This document shows positions 1 through 7,995 of a stretch of DNA of 64,000 nt, one piece after another; positions within the stretch are counted from its first letter, which is position 1; every line of letters begins with the position of its first letter. Made by a program: the position numbers and the translations under genes. The stretch is from Tharpella sp964457755 (lineage in GTDB: Bacteria; Desulfobacterota; Anaeroferrophillalia; Anaeroferrophillales; Tharpellaceae), in contig CAYWGC010000008.1 in NCBI GenBank assembly GCA_964457755.1, forward strand, positions 24,692-88,691, read 5' to 3'. Under the pieces are notes generated by a model. That model was not told the origin of the DNA. It did not search any database and worked only from the letters and a program-made list of their open reading frames with translations.

Positions 1-857
1 GCGACGCTGTTAACATCATCTTGATGTCCCTCGAGGGTTTGGATCTGGCGGCCGCTTGCAACATCCCAGAGGCGGACGCTGTGATCGTTAGAACCTGAGA
101 TTATGAGGCGGCTGTCGGGGGCGAAGGCGATACTCCAGACGATATCCTGGTGGCCGCTTAACGTTTGACTTTCACCGCTGCTCAGGTCGACAATATAGAT
201 ATTGGTATCGGTTGAAGCGTAGGCTAAAAAACGACCGTCTGGAGAATATATAACCGAAGTGACGCGGCAGCCTTGGCGGGTCAGAATTTCCTCTTCACGC
301 TTGTCGGCAACACTCCAGATTCGGACCGTAAAATCATTGCCGCCGGTGGCTAAAAAACGGCCGTCGGGGGAGAAGGCGACGCTGTAGACCTCATTCTTGT
401 GGCCTTTTAGTTTCCAGGGCGGGCGTTTAGAGGCGGTACTCCAGAGGCGGACAACCCCGTCAAGACAGCCGGCCGCAAAATATTCACCGGTCGGAGAGAA
501 GGCGACCCCATAGAGGGGGAGACTCAGGGCGTAATGGCTCTCTTCGATGCGATAATGGCTCCGTTTCTCGATATCCCAGAGAAAAACCGTGCCGTCACCG
601 GAGGTTGAAGCCAGAGTTTTATGATCGGGGGAGAAGGCCAGCGACCAGACAAATTTGGTGTGCCCCTTCATGTAGCCAGCGAGTTCAGTCGCACCCACTT
701 CCCAGACATTGACCTGGCGGTTGACGGAGCCCGAAACCAGATAACGGCCATCGGGTGAAAAGGTGACACAGTAGACCCTTTCGCTGTGCAATACAGGTGT
801 GCTATGTGGTGTAATCTGAGTGGCCTGTTCACTTAATATGGTGCTGAGAGAGGTCAT
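1..857 (-). CDS. WD40-repeat beta-propeller protein, C-terminus cut by window edge
   Basis: Reading the minus strand from an ATG at 857 gives an uninterrupted frame of about 285 residues that leaves the window at base 1. I can see roughly six WD40 repeats, each with a FSPDGR-type turn followed by a strand ending in VWxW or LWD (for example VTFSPDGRYL, VWSLAFSPD, FLWDIE). There is no signal peptide, so a cytoplasmic scaffold is likely. It is the last visible gene of a minus-strand operon behind two AAA+ ATPases and a 92-residue protein; the gap to the latter is 33 bp and carries short CAGT-type repeats. WD40 propellers are protein-interaction platforms, so here it probably supplies substrate or partner recognition to the ATPases. 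The specific role is unknown. Confidence 0.85.
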   Translation of the reverse strand, partial: MTSLSTILSEQATQITPHSTPVLHSERVYCVTFSPDGRYLVSGSVNRQVNVWEVGATELAGYMKGHTKFVWSLAFSPDHKTLASTSGDGTVFLWDIEKRSHYRIEESHYALSLPLYGVAFSPTGEYFAAGCLDGVVRLWSTASKRPPWKLKGHKNEVYSVAFSPDGRFLATGGNDFTVRIWSVADKREEEILTRQGCRVTSVIYSPDGRFLAYASTDTNIYIVDLSSGESQTLSGHQDIVWSIAFAPDSRLIISGSNDHSVRLWDVASGRQIQTLEGHQDDVNSV

Positions 858-890
858 TTTTTTAGTCGTCAGTTGTCAGTGGTTAGTTGG

Positions 891-1169
891 TCATGATTTG
901 ATTGTGTTGGTTTTTGGTTTTTCTTTCTCATTTAATCTTTTGGCTAAAGCTTCGGCTTGACGGCGGGGACCGGCATCAAAGATCTCGGGATTGCGGGCTA
1001 AAAGTTCGCCGATCTTCTCCGCGACTCGATCATGATACTCCTCGCTGGCCCCGGCGGCGTTATCATCGATAATAAATTCCTCGATATTGCCGGTTTCCAG
1101 GTTGAATTTAAATTTTATTTTAACGGGAGGACGTTTGCCGCTCATTTTCTTGGGCCCTTTAATTGTCAT
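891..1169 (-). CDS. small conserved-looking protein of the AAA/WD40 operon
   Basis: This 92-residue protein is charged and cytoplasmic, with no signal peptide or membrane segment. An N-terminal beta-rich stretch (VKIKFKFNLETGNIEEFIID, residues about 16-35) is followed by a predicted helical region (residues about 44-85). I do not recognise the family. It starts 30 bp downstream of the end of the MoxR gene and precedes the WD40 gene, so it is almost certainly co-transcribed with them. An internal ATG at residue 9 could be the true start. Its conserved position suggests an adaptor within a multi-protein ATPase system, which is inference only. Confidence 0.7.
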   Translation of the reverse strand: MTIKGPKKMSGKRPPVKIKFKFNLETGNIEEFIIDDNAAGASEEYHDRVAEKIGELLARNPEIFDAGPRRQAEALAKRLNEKEKPKTNTIKS

Positions 1170-1199
1170 TCCGGTAAAAGCCGGAATCCAGTGATTTTA

Positions 1200-2404
1200 T
1201 TAAATTTCCAATTCCAGGTCGATGATGCTGCCGCTCTGGCGATCGCTGATAATGCGGCCACCGTTATCGATTACCAGTTTACACAAGGTCTGGCGGTAGG
1301 CTTCGCCGACGGCCTGGTTGATAGTATAAAAAGCTTCCTGGCGGCGGCTTGCGAGTTGAGCCTGGAGTTGCTGGCGCAGGGCGGCGCGCACTTCCAATTT
1401 ACTTATCTCAAGTTTTGCCAACGCCTTTTCCCGGGCCTCTTNNNNNNNNNNNNNNNNNNNNNNNNNNNNNNNNNNNNNNNNNNNNNNNNNNNNNNNNNNN
1501 NNNNNNNNNNNNNNNNNNNNNNNNNNNNNNNNNNNNNNNNNTGGAGATCCTCTTCGGCGGCATTTAATGAGCCGCGCCGCAGGCAGGCGGCAGCGACCAG
1601 TTTTAAAAGCTTGACCGCCCGGCGGTCACTTACTTCAATACCTTCCGAACGGATACGGCGAATGGCCTCATGGTAGTTGTTTCCCAAGGCATCAAAATTG
1701 ACCTGGTTTAAAGCCTGATGCAGCCGCCGCAGGGTTTTGCTGGAGGTTATATTACTTAAACTGATCTGGTGGCCATCACGGATCTTTTGCCGTTCCTGCT
1801 GCCAGCCGCATTGGATAAGCTCAGCAAAGCGGTTGTCGGCAACGTTGTCGGACCAGAGGCGGATGGGAAAACGGTCGTAGAGTGCCGCCAGGTCAGGGTC
1901 GTCGGGAACCTCATTGGTGGCGCCGACGAGAAAGAGCAGAGGAATATTTTCCGGACGGCCGCCATTATAGAAGATTCTTTCATTGAGAATCGTCAAAAGA
2001 GCGTTAAGAATGGCGCTGTTAGCCTTGAAAATCTCATCGAGAAAGGCGATTTCAGTGGTCGGCAGCAGCCCCTTGATGATTCTCTTGTAACCGCCACCCG
2101 CTTGAAAGGTTTTGATATCAACTGGTCCGAAGAGCTCGTTAGGTTCGGTAAAGCGGGTCAAAAGGTATTCAAAATAGGGAATCGTCTGCTCATCATCATA
2201 TTTTCTGGGCGTACAGAGATGGGCAAAGCGTTTGACGAGTTCCGATTTTCCGGTTCCCGGCGGTCCCGCCAAAAGCACATGCTCCTGGGCGATGGCCCCG
2301 ATGATCAGCATCTCAATAATTTCATCCTTGGCGACGAAGGTGTTTTTCAGAAGGCTTACAACATCGTCAAGATCAGAGACCGCATTAAGTAATTCCTGCT
2401 GCAT
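1200..2404 (-). CDS. RavA/MoxR-family AAA+ ATPase (interrupted by assembly gap)
   Basis: MoxR-type AAA+ ATPase, a chaperone-like remodeller of protein complexes. Walker A GPPGTGKS is at residues 47-54, the RavA-typical LFGPVDIKTF near 91-100, Walker B IAFLDEIF at 119-126, an ILNALLTILNER helix at 131-143 and the sensor-1 stretch FLVGATNEVP near 160. The closest architecture I know is E. coli RavA. A 100-N gap at 1442-1541 splits the gene. The frame after the gap that runs to the TAA at 1200 (KLEISKLEV, VIDNGGRIISD) is most likely the true C-terminus, and reading the Ns literally gives a wrong frame with an early stop. No vWA partner (ViaA) is visible; the neighbours are another AAA protein and a WD40 protein. 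Confidence 0.85.
1442..1541. other. assembly gap (100 N)
   Basis: A run of exactly 100 N inside the MoxR gene. The reading frames on the two sides differ, so the true gap length is not 100 modulo 3. Confidence 0.99.
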
Positions 2405-2427
2405 ATTAATTCCTGTAAATCAGTTTT

Positions 2428-2483
2428 CAGTGGTCAGTCGTCGGGGTTTTTACTGGTCCCTGACGACTGACCCCTGACTACTG
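2428..2483. repeat. CAGT-family intergenic repeat forming a stem-loop
   Basis: Between the two AAA genes lies GTCAGTCGTC (2433-2442) facing GACGACTGAC (2462-2471), with flanking GGG/CCC, giving a strong hairpin. Related unpaired CAGT/GTCAGT strings lie at about 868-893 and 10775-10805, so it belongs to a dispersed short repeat family. It could weaken read-through from the FtsH-like gene to the MoxR gene. Confidence 0.6.
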
Positions 2484-2486
2484 TTT

Positions 2487-4451
2487 TTAAAGATGGACAT
2501 GGCGTCGTTCCTGGCGGCGTCTTTGTAAAGCTGCAATCTTGGCCCCGAAAAAGCGAGGTGTCAGGATCCGCCCTTCAAGGTGATGTTCGAGGCTGGCCTC
2601 CTGGAAAACCGCACGAATTTCGTCATTATTAAAACCCTCGCTATGGATGGCGACAAGATCAATTAACGCCGTAATAAAACTGTCGCTGTCGACACCTTCC
2701 TGCTCAAGTTTAAGCAGTAAAGAGAGTAACTTTTTGTTTTCATCACTTTCATCTTTTTCTGTCGGGGCTTTGTGTTCTTTTAAAAATTCCTTAAAGTAGC
2801 TGTCAACCGCAAAACTTCGGGCATGGATTCTGGCGACCTGGCGTCGGGCCTCAAGGTCGGGCAGGCCGATCTCGACCGGCCGCATCCGTGAAGGCCTGAG
2901 CAGGGCTTCATCGATGATGTCGATACGGTTGCTGGTGCCGATTACGAGCACTGCCTGATCCCGGCGAAAACCGTCCATTTCGGTTAAAAGTTGGGCCACG
3001 ACCGCGTTGTTGGCGCGGGCGCCGCCGTCGGCATAGACCGAACGTTGGCTCGCAATACTGTCAAACTCATCGAAAAAGATGACTGCCGGAGCATTGCGCC
3101 GGGCTGTGGCAAAGAGCTGGCGCAGGTTGTTTTCACTCTGGCCGACATATTTATCCATGATTTCAGGGCCTGAGATCATCTGGATGGTGGCGTTGAGTTC
3201 ATTAGCCACCGCTTTCGCAAAAAGGGTTTTGCCGGTACCCGGGGGGCCGTGAAAGATAAAGCCACGGGGCAGGAGTTTGCCGCGCTGTTCATCATTAAGA
3301 CTTTTAATGTCGCCGGCGATGAGAGCAATGGCGTGTTTGAGCTGGCGTTTAATGTGATCGTAACCGCCGATATCTGCAAAAGTGGTGTCGGGAACTTCGA
3401 CCTCGCTGCCGGAGGTGATCTTGAACTCCCGAATCTCGCGGTAGATATCTTTGGCGGGGCTTTGCGGGGCGATTTTGGCGCCGACGTAACGCATGGCGTT
3501 GCGAAATTGCAGGGCATTCAAACCGGAGACGTTTTTGAAGAGGGATTCAGGGTCAAAATCGGCAAAACGGTCCCGTTCCCTTTGCGTCAGCAGACGGCTG
3601 ACAGTGAAATCTTTTGCCTGACCTTTTTCTGAGTTGGCGTAGCGGGGCAGACCACTGATCTGGATATGTACAGCAAAACGATCCGAAAGTACCTTTTTGA
3701 CTTCAAGGGAGGGGTCGAGAAAGGCTAAGAGTTGCGGTTTTTCGCCGGTGGTTGTTCGTTCATAAAGGGTTTCGATAGTAGCGCCTTCATCGACCAGATC
3801 GAGAGAGCGTAAAATCAGAACTTCGTCGGTTTTAAGGTTGCGCATTAAAACCGGCAGATTGCTGTAGCCTCCCTGCATGGCGCGGTCAAGTTCACCGGAG
3901 AGGCCGCTGCGCATCTCTTCCGGTCGGGCAGCATCGAGGATCGGTTTTTTGCCAGCCTGATGGCAGACCAGCTCATAAAGATATTCGGTCAGCATCTTGT
4001 CGCAGTTAACGAGTACCGATAACCCATGTCGAAGGTAGTCGGAGATGCTGTCCATCTCTTCACGGTAGGCGCAACGCACGGCTTCATTGTCACTGATCTG
4101 TTCGGGAAAACTGTTACAACAACTTGTATCGCTGCTCGGAGAAGATTCTGTAGGTTTTGTCTGTTCATCTCCCCAGAGGTTGTCAAGGGTGTCGCGCATG
4201 CCCTTGGATTCAGGGTCTGGAGGAAAATTGTCAAGAGGTAAAACTGCAGTTTCCGGAATCGTGATTGGTTGGAAAATAATATCTTTTAAGGGGCGCGCTA
4301 AGGTCTCTTTGCCGGGAAAAGCATCTTCAGGAAAGCGGGCCGGAAAAATCCCGATAAATTTATCCAGACTTAACTCTTCCTGCTCGCGTTTAAATTGACG
4401 CGCCTCCGAAGATCTCTCGCCCAGGTCAATCTCTATAATAATTTTCTGCAT
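2487..4451 (-). CDS. FtsH/Cdc48-like AAA ATPase with degenerate N-terminal AAA-like region
   Basis: 654 residues, first gene of the minus-strand operon. The C-terminal half is a classic AAA module: Walker A GPPGTGKT at 402-409, Walker B VIFFDEFD at 457-464, second region of homology from about 499 (VLVIGTSNRIDIIDEALLRP) with the arginine finger region near 519-522. There is no HExxH protease site and no transmembrane segment, so it is not a true FtsH. Residues about 140-270 look like a second, inactive AAA domain (LVNCDKMLTE where a P-loop would lie, then VLILRSLDLVDE), which is my inference. It is likely a cytosolic unfoldase or switch ATPase acting with the MoxR and WD40 proteins. Such AAA/MoxR/propeller sets resemble NTPase-based conflict systems known from comparative genomics. 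Confidence 0.85.
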   Translation of the reverse strand: MQKIIIEIDLGERSSEARQFKREQEELSLDKFIGIFPARFPEDAFPGKETLARPLKDIIFQPITIPETAVLPLDNFPPDPESKGMRDTLDNLWGDEQTKPTESSPSSDTSCCNSFPEQISDNEAVRCAYREEMDSISDYLRHGLSVLVNCDKMLTEYLYELVCHQAGKKPILDAARPEEMRSGLSGELDRAMQGGYSNLPVLMRNLKTDEVLILRSLDLVDEGATIETLYERTTTGEKPQLLAFLDPSLEVKKVLSDRFAVHIQISGLPRYANSEKGQAKDFTVSRLLTQRERDRFADFDPESLFKNVSGLNALQFRNAMRYVGAKIAPQSPAKDIYREIREFKITSGSEVEVPDTTFADIGGYDHIKRQLKHAIALIAGDIKSLNDEQRGKLLPRGFIFHGPPGTGKTLFAKAVANELNATIQMISGPEIMDKYVGQSENNLRQLFATARRNAPAVIFFDEFDSIASQRSVYADGGARANNAVVAQLLTEMDGFRRDQAVLVIGTSNRIDIIDEALLRPSRMRPVEIGLPDLEARRQVARIHARSFAVDSYFKEFLKEHKAPTEKDESDENKKLLSLLLKLEQEGVDSDSFITALIDLVAIHSEGFNNDEIRAVFQEASLEHHLEGRILTPRFFGAKIAALQRRRQERRHVHL

Positions 4452-4540
4452 TAGCGGCTTCTTTCATTTTTATGGGGCAGGGTGTTATGGACTGTAGTAA
4501 CATCTCTTTTTTTGACAAATATATTTATTATTATTATTTT

Positions 4541-4569
4541 AATATAGATTAAGTGGCACTATTTGTCAA
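4541..4569 (-). promoter_or_regulatory. sigma70 promoter of the AAA/WD40 operon
   Basis: On the minus strand TTGACA (4564-4569), a 17-bp spacer and TATATT (4541-4546) lie about 90 bp upstream of the FtsH-like start. TTGACAAAT at 4513-4521 is repeated in inverted orientation at 4561-4569, bracketing the -10, which could be an operator. Confidence 0.7.
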
Positions 4570-4697
4570 GGGTGTATTGGAGGGCTCCTGAAAGCAGTAA
4601 AACTATTTAAATGAGTGATAAGTTTTGTCGGGGGCTGTAGATATGAGGGAGAGGATTAAATGGTTTCTATTTAATCATCTCCTCTGCTTGGGTTGGG

Positions 4698-4862
4698 CTA
4701 TTGGGTAACATTTTTTAAGAGCATATTTTGCGTGACGTAACTCGTTTTTACCGGATTTTGAAAGGTCGAGGATGGGTTTTTATAGTTTTTATACATGGCC
4801 TTGAGGTGTTCAACATCTTGATTGTAATCGGGGAAATTGCTTAAGTCACTCTTTTTGAGCTC
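4698..4862 (-). pseudogene. protein-like tail beyond the stop of the neighbouring secreted protein gene
   Basis: Directly downstream of the 145-residue secreted protein, another frame reads 54 codons beginning ELKKSDLSNFPDYNQ and ending at a TAG at 4698. It has no start codon of its own and is preceded by in-frame TAG TAA. The composition is protein-like (hydrophilic, K/N/Y-rich like the upstream gene). It looks like the lost C-terminus of that gene, separated by a frameshift and stop codons. The rest of the 4570-4697 interval is AT-rich with nothing I recognise. Confidence 0.4.
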
Positions 4863-5278
4863 TTACTACAGTTGAGCATAGTCCTCAGGTAAACCTCTTC
4901 AAGAATTGGGGTGTTTTTTTTGAGGGAGGTAAACCAGGTTTTGATGTTCTTAATCTTTTTGATCTCCGGGGGGAAGTTCTGGGCTGCAAATTCTTTCTCC
5001 AGAGCGTTAACCTGAGCCAGCATTTCGGTTAACTCTGGAGTCGGGTTTCTTAAATACTCCCCTTTAGCATGTAGTGAGTTGTAAATTTTGAAATCTTTTA
5101 TGATCGGTTCAAGTTTATTGGTGATGGCTTTTAAGGCCTGCTCCTGAGGATAGAGCAGACGTGGTTCAGCTGAAACGGGAATAGACGTAAATAGAGCCAG
5201 TGCGGAAAAGATCATGATGGTCAGGAAGTAAATACGAAAGTTCTTCGGTATAGTTTGTTCTCCTGTTGTAAAGTTCAA
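4841..5278 (-). CDS. secreted protein of unknown function, probably frameshifted near its C-terminus
   Basis: 145 residues with an N-terminal signal peptide (hydrophobic stretch at about 17-34, cleavage after PVSA), hence periplasmic or secreted. The mature part is hydrophilic and helical, with no motif I know. The last dozen codons look wrong: a one-base shift at about 4895 would convert them to GLPEDYAQL followed by TAG TAA, and the same frame then stays protein-like for another 54 codons. This is either sequence error or gene decay. It stands alone, with its back to the hydrogenase promoter. Confidence 0.5.
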   Translation of the reverse strand: MNFTTGEQTIPKNFRIYFLTIMIFSALALFTSIPVSAEPRLLYPQEQALKAITNKLEPIIKDFKIYNSLHAKGEYLRNPTPELTEMLAQVNALEKEFAAQNFPPEIKKIKNIKTWFTSLKKNTPILEEVYLRTMLNCSKSSKRVT

Positions 5279-5347
5279 TCTAACCTCTAATCAAGTAATC
5301 ATGCTTTTGCAATAATTAGGTAGAACAAAATAAATTTTAATGAAATG

Positions 5348-5376
5348 TTGACATGGGACTTGTACCTGTGTATAAA
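5348..5376 (+). promoter_or_regulatory. sigma70 promoter of the hydrogenase genes
   Basis: TTGACA (5348-5353), a 17-bp spacer and TATAAA (5371-5376) give a near-perfect sigma70 promoter about 70 bp upstream of the hydrogenase large-subunit ATG. No sigma54 -24/-12 element, common upstream of hydrogenase genes, was seen. Confidence 0.75.
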
Positions 5377-5447
5377 ATTTCCACAAGCATTTCAGTGTGA
5401 AATATAATTATTTGAATATGTTGGATTAATTTATTTGGCGGTGAGAA

Positions 5448-6959
5448 ATGAAGGTTAAGATTGGGCCGGTTACCAGGATTGAAGGGCATTTGAATGTCGA
5501 GACTGTTATCGAAAACAATCTTGTCACTGACGCGCGTTGTGAGGGGGAGATGTTTCGTGGTTTTGAGGCTTTTCTGAAAGGGCGTGATCCTCTTGATGCC
5601 CAGCAGATCACCCAGAGGATTTGCGGGGTTTGCCCATATGCTCACGGTATTGCTTCATCTTACGCTCAAGAGATGGCTTATAATATGGAGGCGACGCCTA
5701 ACGGCCGAATTCTGCACAATCTGATTCAGGGTGCCAACCATCTCTACGATTATTTGCTCCATTTTTATCAGCTCTGTGCTCTTGATTTTGTCGATGTTAC
5801 GGCGATTATTGCCTATAAAGGCAACGATCCGAGCATGGTCCAACTTAGAGACTGGGTTAAGAGTGAACTCGCTTCAGGCAAGGCTTTTCCGGCGGCTCCT
5901 TTTCTGCCGCGTCTGGCAGGCCGTTATATAGATGATCCCGAGATCAATCTTCAGGCTTTAAAAAACTATCTTGATGCCATGGAGATCCAGAAAAAAGCCA
6001 ATCGTGCTGCGGCTATATGGGGAGGTAAATTTCCTCATGCAACCGGTATCTTTCCCGGAGGATGCACGCAAAAGGTTACGATTGACCTGATTATTCAGTA
6101 TCAGTCTCTGATTAAAGAGACCCTTGATTTTTACAGGTTAAAATATATCCCTGATATTTTGGCTGTAGCTGAAAATTTTCCTGACTATTGGGCTATTGGC
6201 CGCAGTCAGGGGGATTTTCTCTCCTATGGATTTTTGCCTTTGCGTCCGGAGCGGCAGAGTCCGCGACTTATGGAAGCTGGAGTGCTTAAGGGAGGCCGGC
6301 TCGAGGCGGTAAATTTCGAGAAAATTATGGAGGATGTCAAATATTCCCGTTATTCATCGCCTTCCGGCTTGAAAGTTCGAGACGGACAATTGGCACCTCA
6401 ACCCCATAAGGATGGCGCCTATAGCTGGATTAAGGCACCCCGTTATGGTGGTCGCATGGTTGAAGTCGGTCCGGCGGCCCGGGTGTTGGTTGACTACCTC
6501 TCAAACAACAATCAGAGATTGCGGGGGTTGGTTGACCACTATGCCGGTCAGGTAGGTATTCAGCCCATGCAGCTTAACTCGGTTTTGGGCCGGCATTTAA
6601 GTCGGGCTCTGTGCGGTGTTGTTATCGGTGAATTTCTTTTAGAAGAGAGTGAACGTCTTGACCCGAATTCTGCCAGTATGGCCAAATTTGATATTCCGGC
6701 AACCGGTGAAGGTTTTGGGGCTACAGAAGCTTCGAGGGGAGCGTTGTTGCACTACATCCGCTTAAAAGACCATAAAATTGAAAAATATGAGTGTGTGGTA
6801 CCGACTACCTGGAATTGTTCGCCACGAGACGACCAAGATAACCCCGGAGCCCTGGAGTCGGCCTTGATCGGCACCCGGGTGGAAAATCCTGAAGAACAGA
6901 TTGAATCGGTTCGTATTGTCCACTCTTTTGATCCTTGTCTGGCTTGTGCTGTACACTGA
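5448..6959 (+). CDS. periplasmic [NiFe] hydrogenase large subunit without C-terminal extension
   Basis: 503 residues. It carries both nickel-binding motifs: L1 RICGVCPYAHG (C59, C62) and L2 DPCLACAVH (C497, C500), plus the N-terminal RIEGH motif. It would hold the Ni-Fe(CN)2CO centre that oxidises or makes H2, paired with the small subunit encoded next. The protein ends exactly at the L2 histidine, so there is no peptide for a maturation endopeptidase to remove. Most respiratory large subunits have one; regulatory and some other hydrogenases lack it. Length and the neighbouring small subunit resemble the short Desulfovibrio-type group 1 enzymes. The first L2 residue is an ordinary Cys codon, not Sec. 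Gene order large-then-small is the reverse of the usual one, and no hyp genes are nearby. Confidence 0.93.
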   Translation: MKVKIGPVTRIEGHLNVETVIENNLVTDARCEGEMFRGFEAFLKGRDPLDAQQITQRICGVCPYAHGIASSYAQEMAYNMEATPNGRILHNLIQGANHLYDYLLHFYQLCALDFVDVTAIIAYKGNDPSMVQLRDWVKSELASGKAFPAAPFLPRLAGRYIDDPEINLQALKNYLDAMEIQKKANRAAAIWGGKFPHATGIFPGGCTQKVTIDLIIQYQSLIKETLDFYRLKYIPDILAVAENFPDYWAIGRSQGDFLSYGFLPLRPERQSPRLMEAGVLKGGRLEAVNFEKIMEDVKYSRYSSPSGLKVRDGQLAPQPHKDGAYSWIKAPRYGGRMVEVGPAARVLVDYLSNNNQRLRGLVDHYAGQVGIQPMQLNSVLGRHLSRALCGVVIGEFLLEESERLDPNSASMAKFDIPATGEGFGATEASRGALLHYIRLKDHKIEKYECVVPTTWNCSPRDDQDNPGALESALIGTRVENPEEQIESVRIVHSFDPCLACAVH

Positions 6960-7004
6960 TCAAAATCCATATTGATTTGTATATCTTGAACAGGAGAGAG
7001 TTCG

Positions 7005-7916
7005 ATGGAGATTAAAAGACGGCAATTTTTAAAGATGGCGGCTTCTTTAAGTGTGGGGTTTGGTCTGGGAGGTTTTCCGGGGCCGGTCGCTGCCGCCTTG
7101 AAAAGTTTGGACCCTAAAAAAATTCCCAAATTACTCTATCTTCAGGGGCTCTCCTGTAGTGGTTGTTCAGTTTCGTTGTTGCAATCTGAGAACCCCTCAC
7201 CGCTGGCCATGATTACAGATTATAGTCAGTTGCTTTTTCATGCCGATCTTTCTGCGGCTTCCGGCAGCCTGGCTTTAGAGGTGATTGATTCCTATATCAA
7301 AGGCAGTGCCGGCGAATATTTTCTGGCTGTAGAGGGGGCTATTCCTGAAGGTATGCCGGAAGCCTGTATGTTTGGGAATAAAACTTTTGCCAGCTATCTT
7401 GAGGCGGCGGCGGCAACCATGGCGGGAGTCGTTGCGATTGGTACTTGTGCTACATTTGGTGGCATCCCGGCAGCCGAAGGCAACCTGACTGGTGCCATCA
7501 GTCTGCCGGAGTTTTATCGTAAACGCAACCTTAAACCCTTGATGATCACGATTCCCGGATGTTCAGTTCACCCCGACTGGGTTTGGCATACTATCACTCA
7601 CATTGTCAAGGTCGGGATTCCTAAATTGAACAAGTACGGCTCCCCGGAGCTCTTTTTCAGTAAAAAGGTCCATGACAATTGTCCCCGCTATCACTATTTT
7701 CAGGAGGAGATCTTAGCCCAAAATTTAGGTGAAGAGGGTTGCCTTTTTAAAGTTGGTTGTCTCGGGCCTAATACTTTAGCAGATTGTCCGACAAGGTGGT
7801 GGAATGGCGGTCAGACATGGTGCATTGATGCCAACGCTCCATGCATAGGTTGTACGGCACCGTTTTTTGCTAAAAAGAGGGATTTTCCTTTTTATCGTCA
7901 TAGTCAATCAGATTAG
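7005..7916 (+). CDS. [NiFe] hydrogenase small subunit with Tat signal
   Basis: 303 residues, 45 bp after the large subunit. A twin-arginine signal (KRRQFLK at 4-10 plus a hydrophobic segment to about 30) sends the folded heterodimer to the periplasm. The proximal cluster is bound by C51, C54, C148 and C186; the distal cluster by H223, C226, C246 and C252. In the medial region C261, C273, C280 and C283 give four cysteines, suggesting [4Fe-4S] rather than the [3Fe-4S] usual in standard enzymes. There is no C-terminal membrane anchor and no cytochrome b gene, so electrons should pass to a soluble periplasmic carrier such as a c-type cytochrome. The next gene encodes a haem-binding chemoreceptor. 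Confidence 0.93.
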   Translation: MEIKRRQFLKMAASLSVGFGLGGFPGPVAAALKSLDPKKIPKLLYLQGLSCSGCSVSLLQSENPSPLAMITDYSQLLFHADLSAASGSLALEVIDSYIKGSAGEYFLAVEGAIPEGMPEACMFGNKTFASYLEAAAATMAGVVAIGTCATFGGIPAAEGNLTGAISLPEFYRKRNLKPLMITIPGCSVHPDWVWHTITHIVKVGIPKLNKYGSPELFFSKKVHDNCPRYHYFQEEILAQNLGEEGCLFKVGCLGPNTLADCPTRWWNGGQTWCIDANAPCIGCTAPFFAKKRDFPFYRHSQSD

Positions 7917-7995
7917 TTTTTCTTCGCGTTGAAATATGTTGAGCCATTGACGGCACAGACGAACTCGGCAACCAATTTTCTTTGAGGAGTAACTC

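Noticed and set aside
1032..1676. Plus-strand ORF of 214 codons across the N gap
   Set aside because: It is the antisense of the MoxR and 92-residue genes and only stays open because Ns contain no stop.
1403..2404. MoxR gene ending at 1403
   Set aside because: The final dozen codons after the N run are in a different frame from the protein-like continuation that ends at 1200.
6940..6985. Selenocysteine or read-through of the TGA ending the hydrogenase large subunit
   Set aside because: Codons after the TGA give a short hydrophobic string and a second stop; no SECIS-like hairpin is evident and the L2 motif is complete before it.
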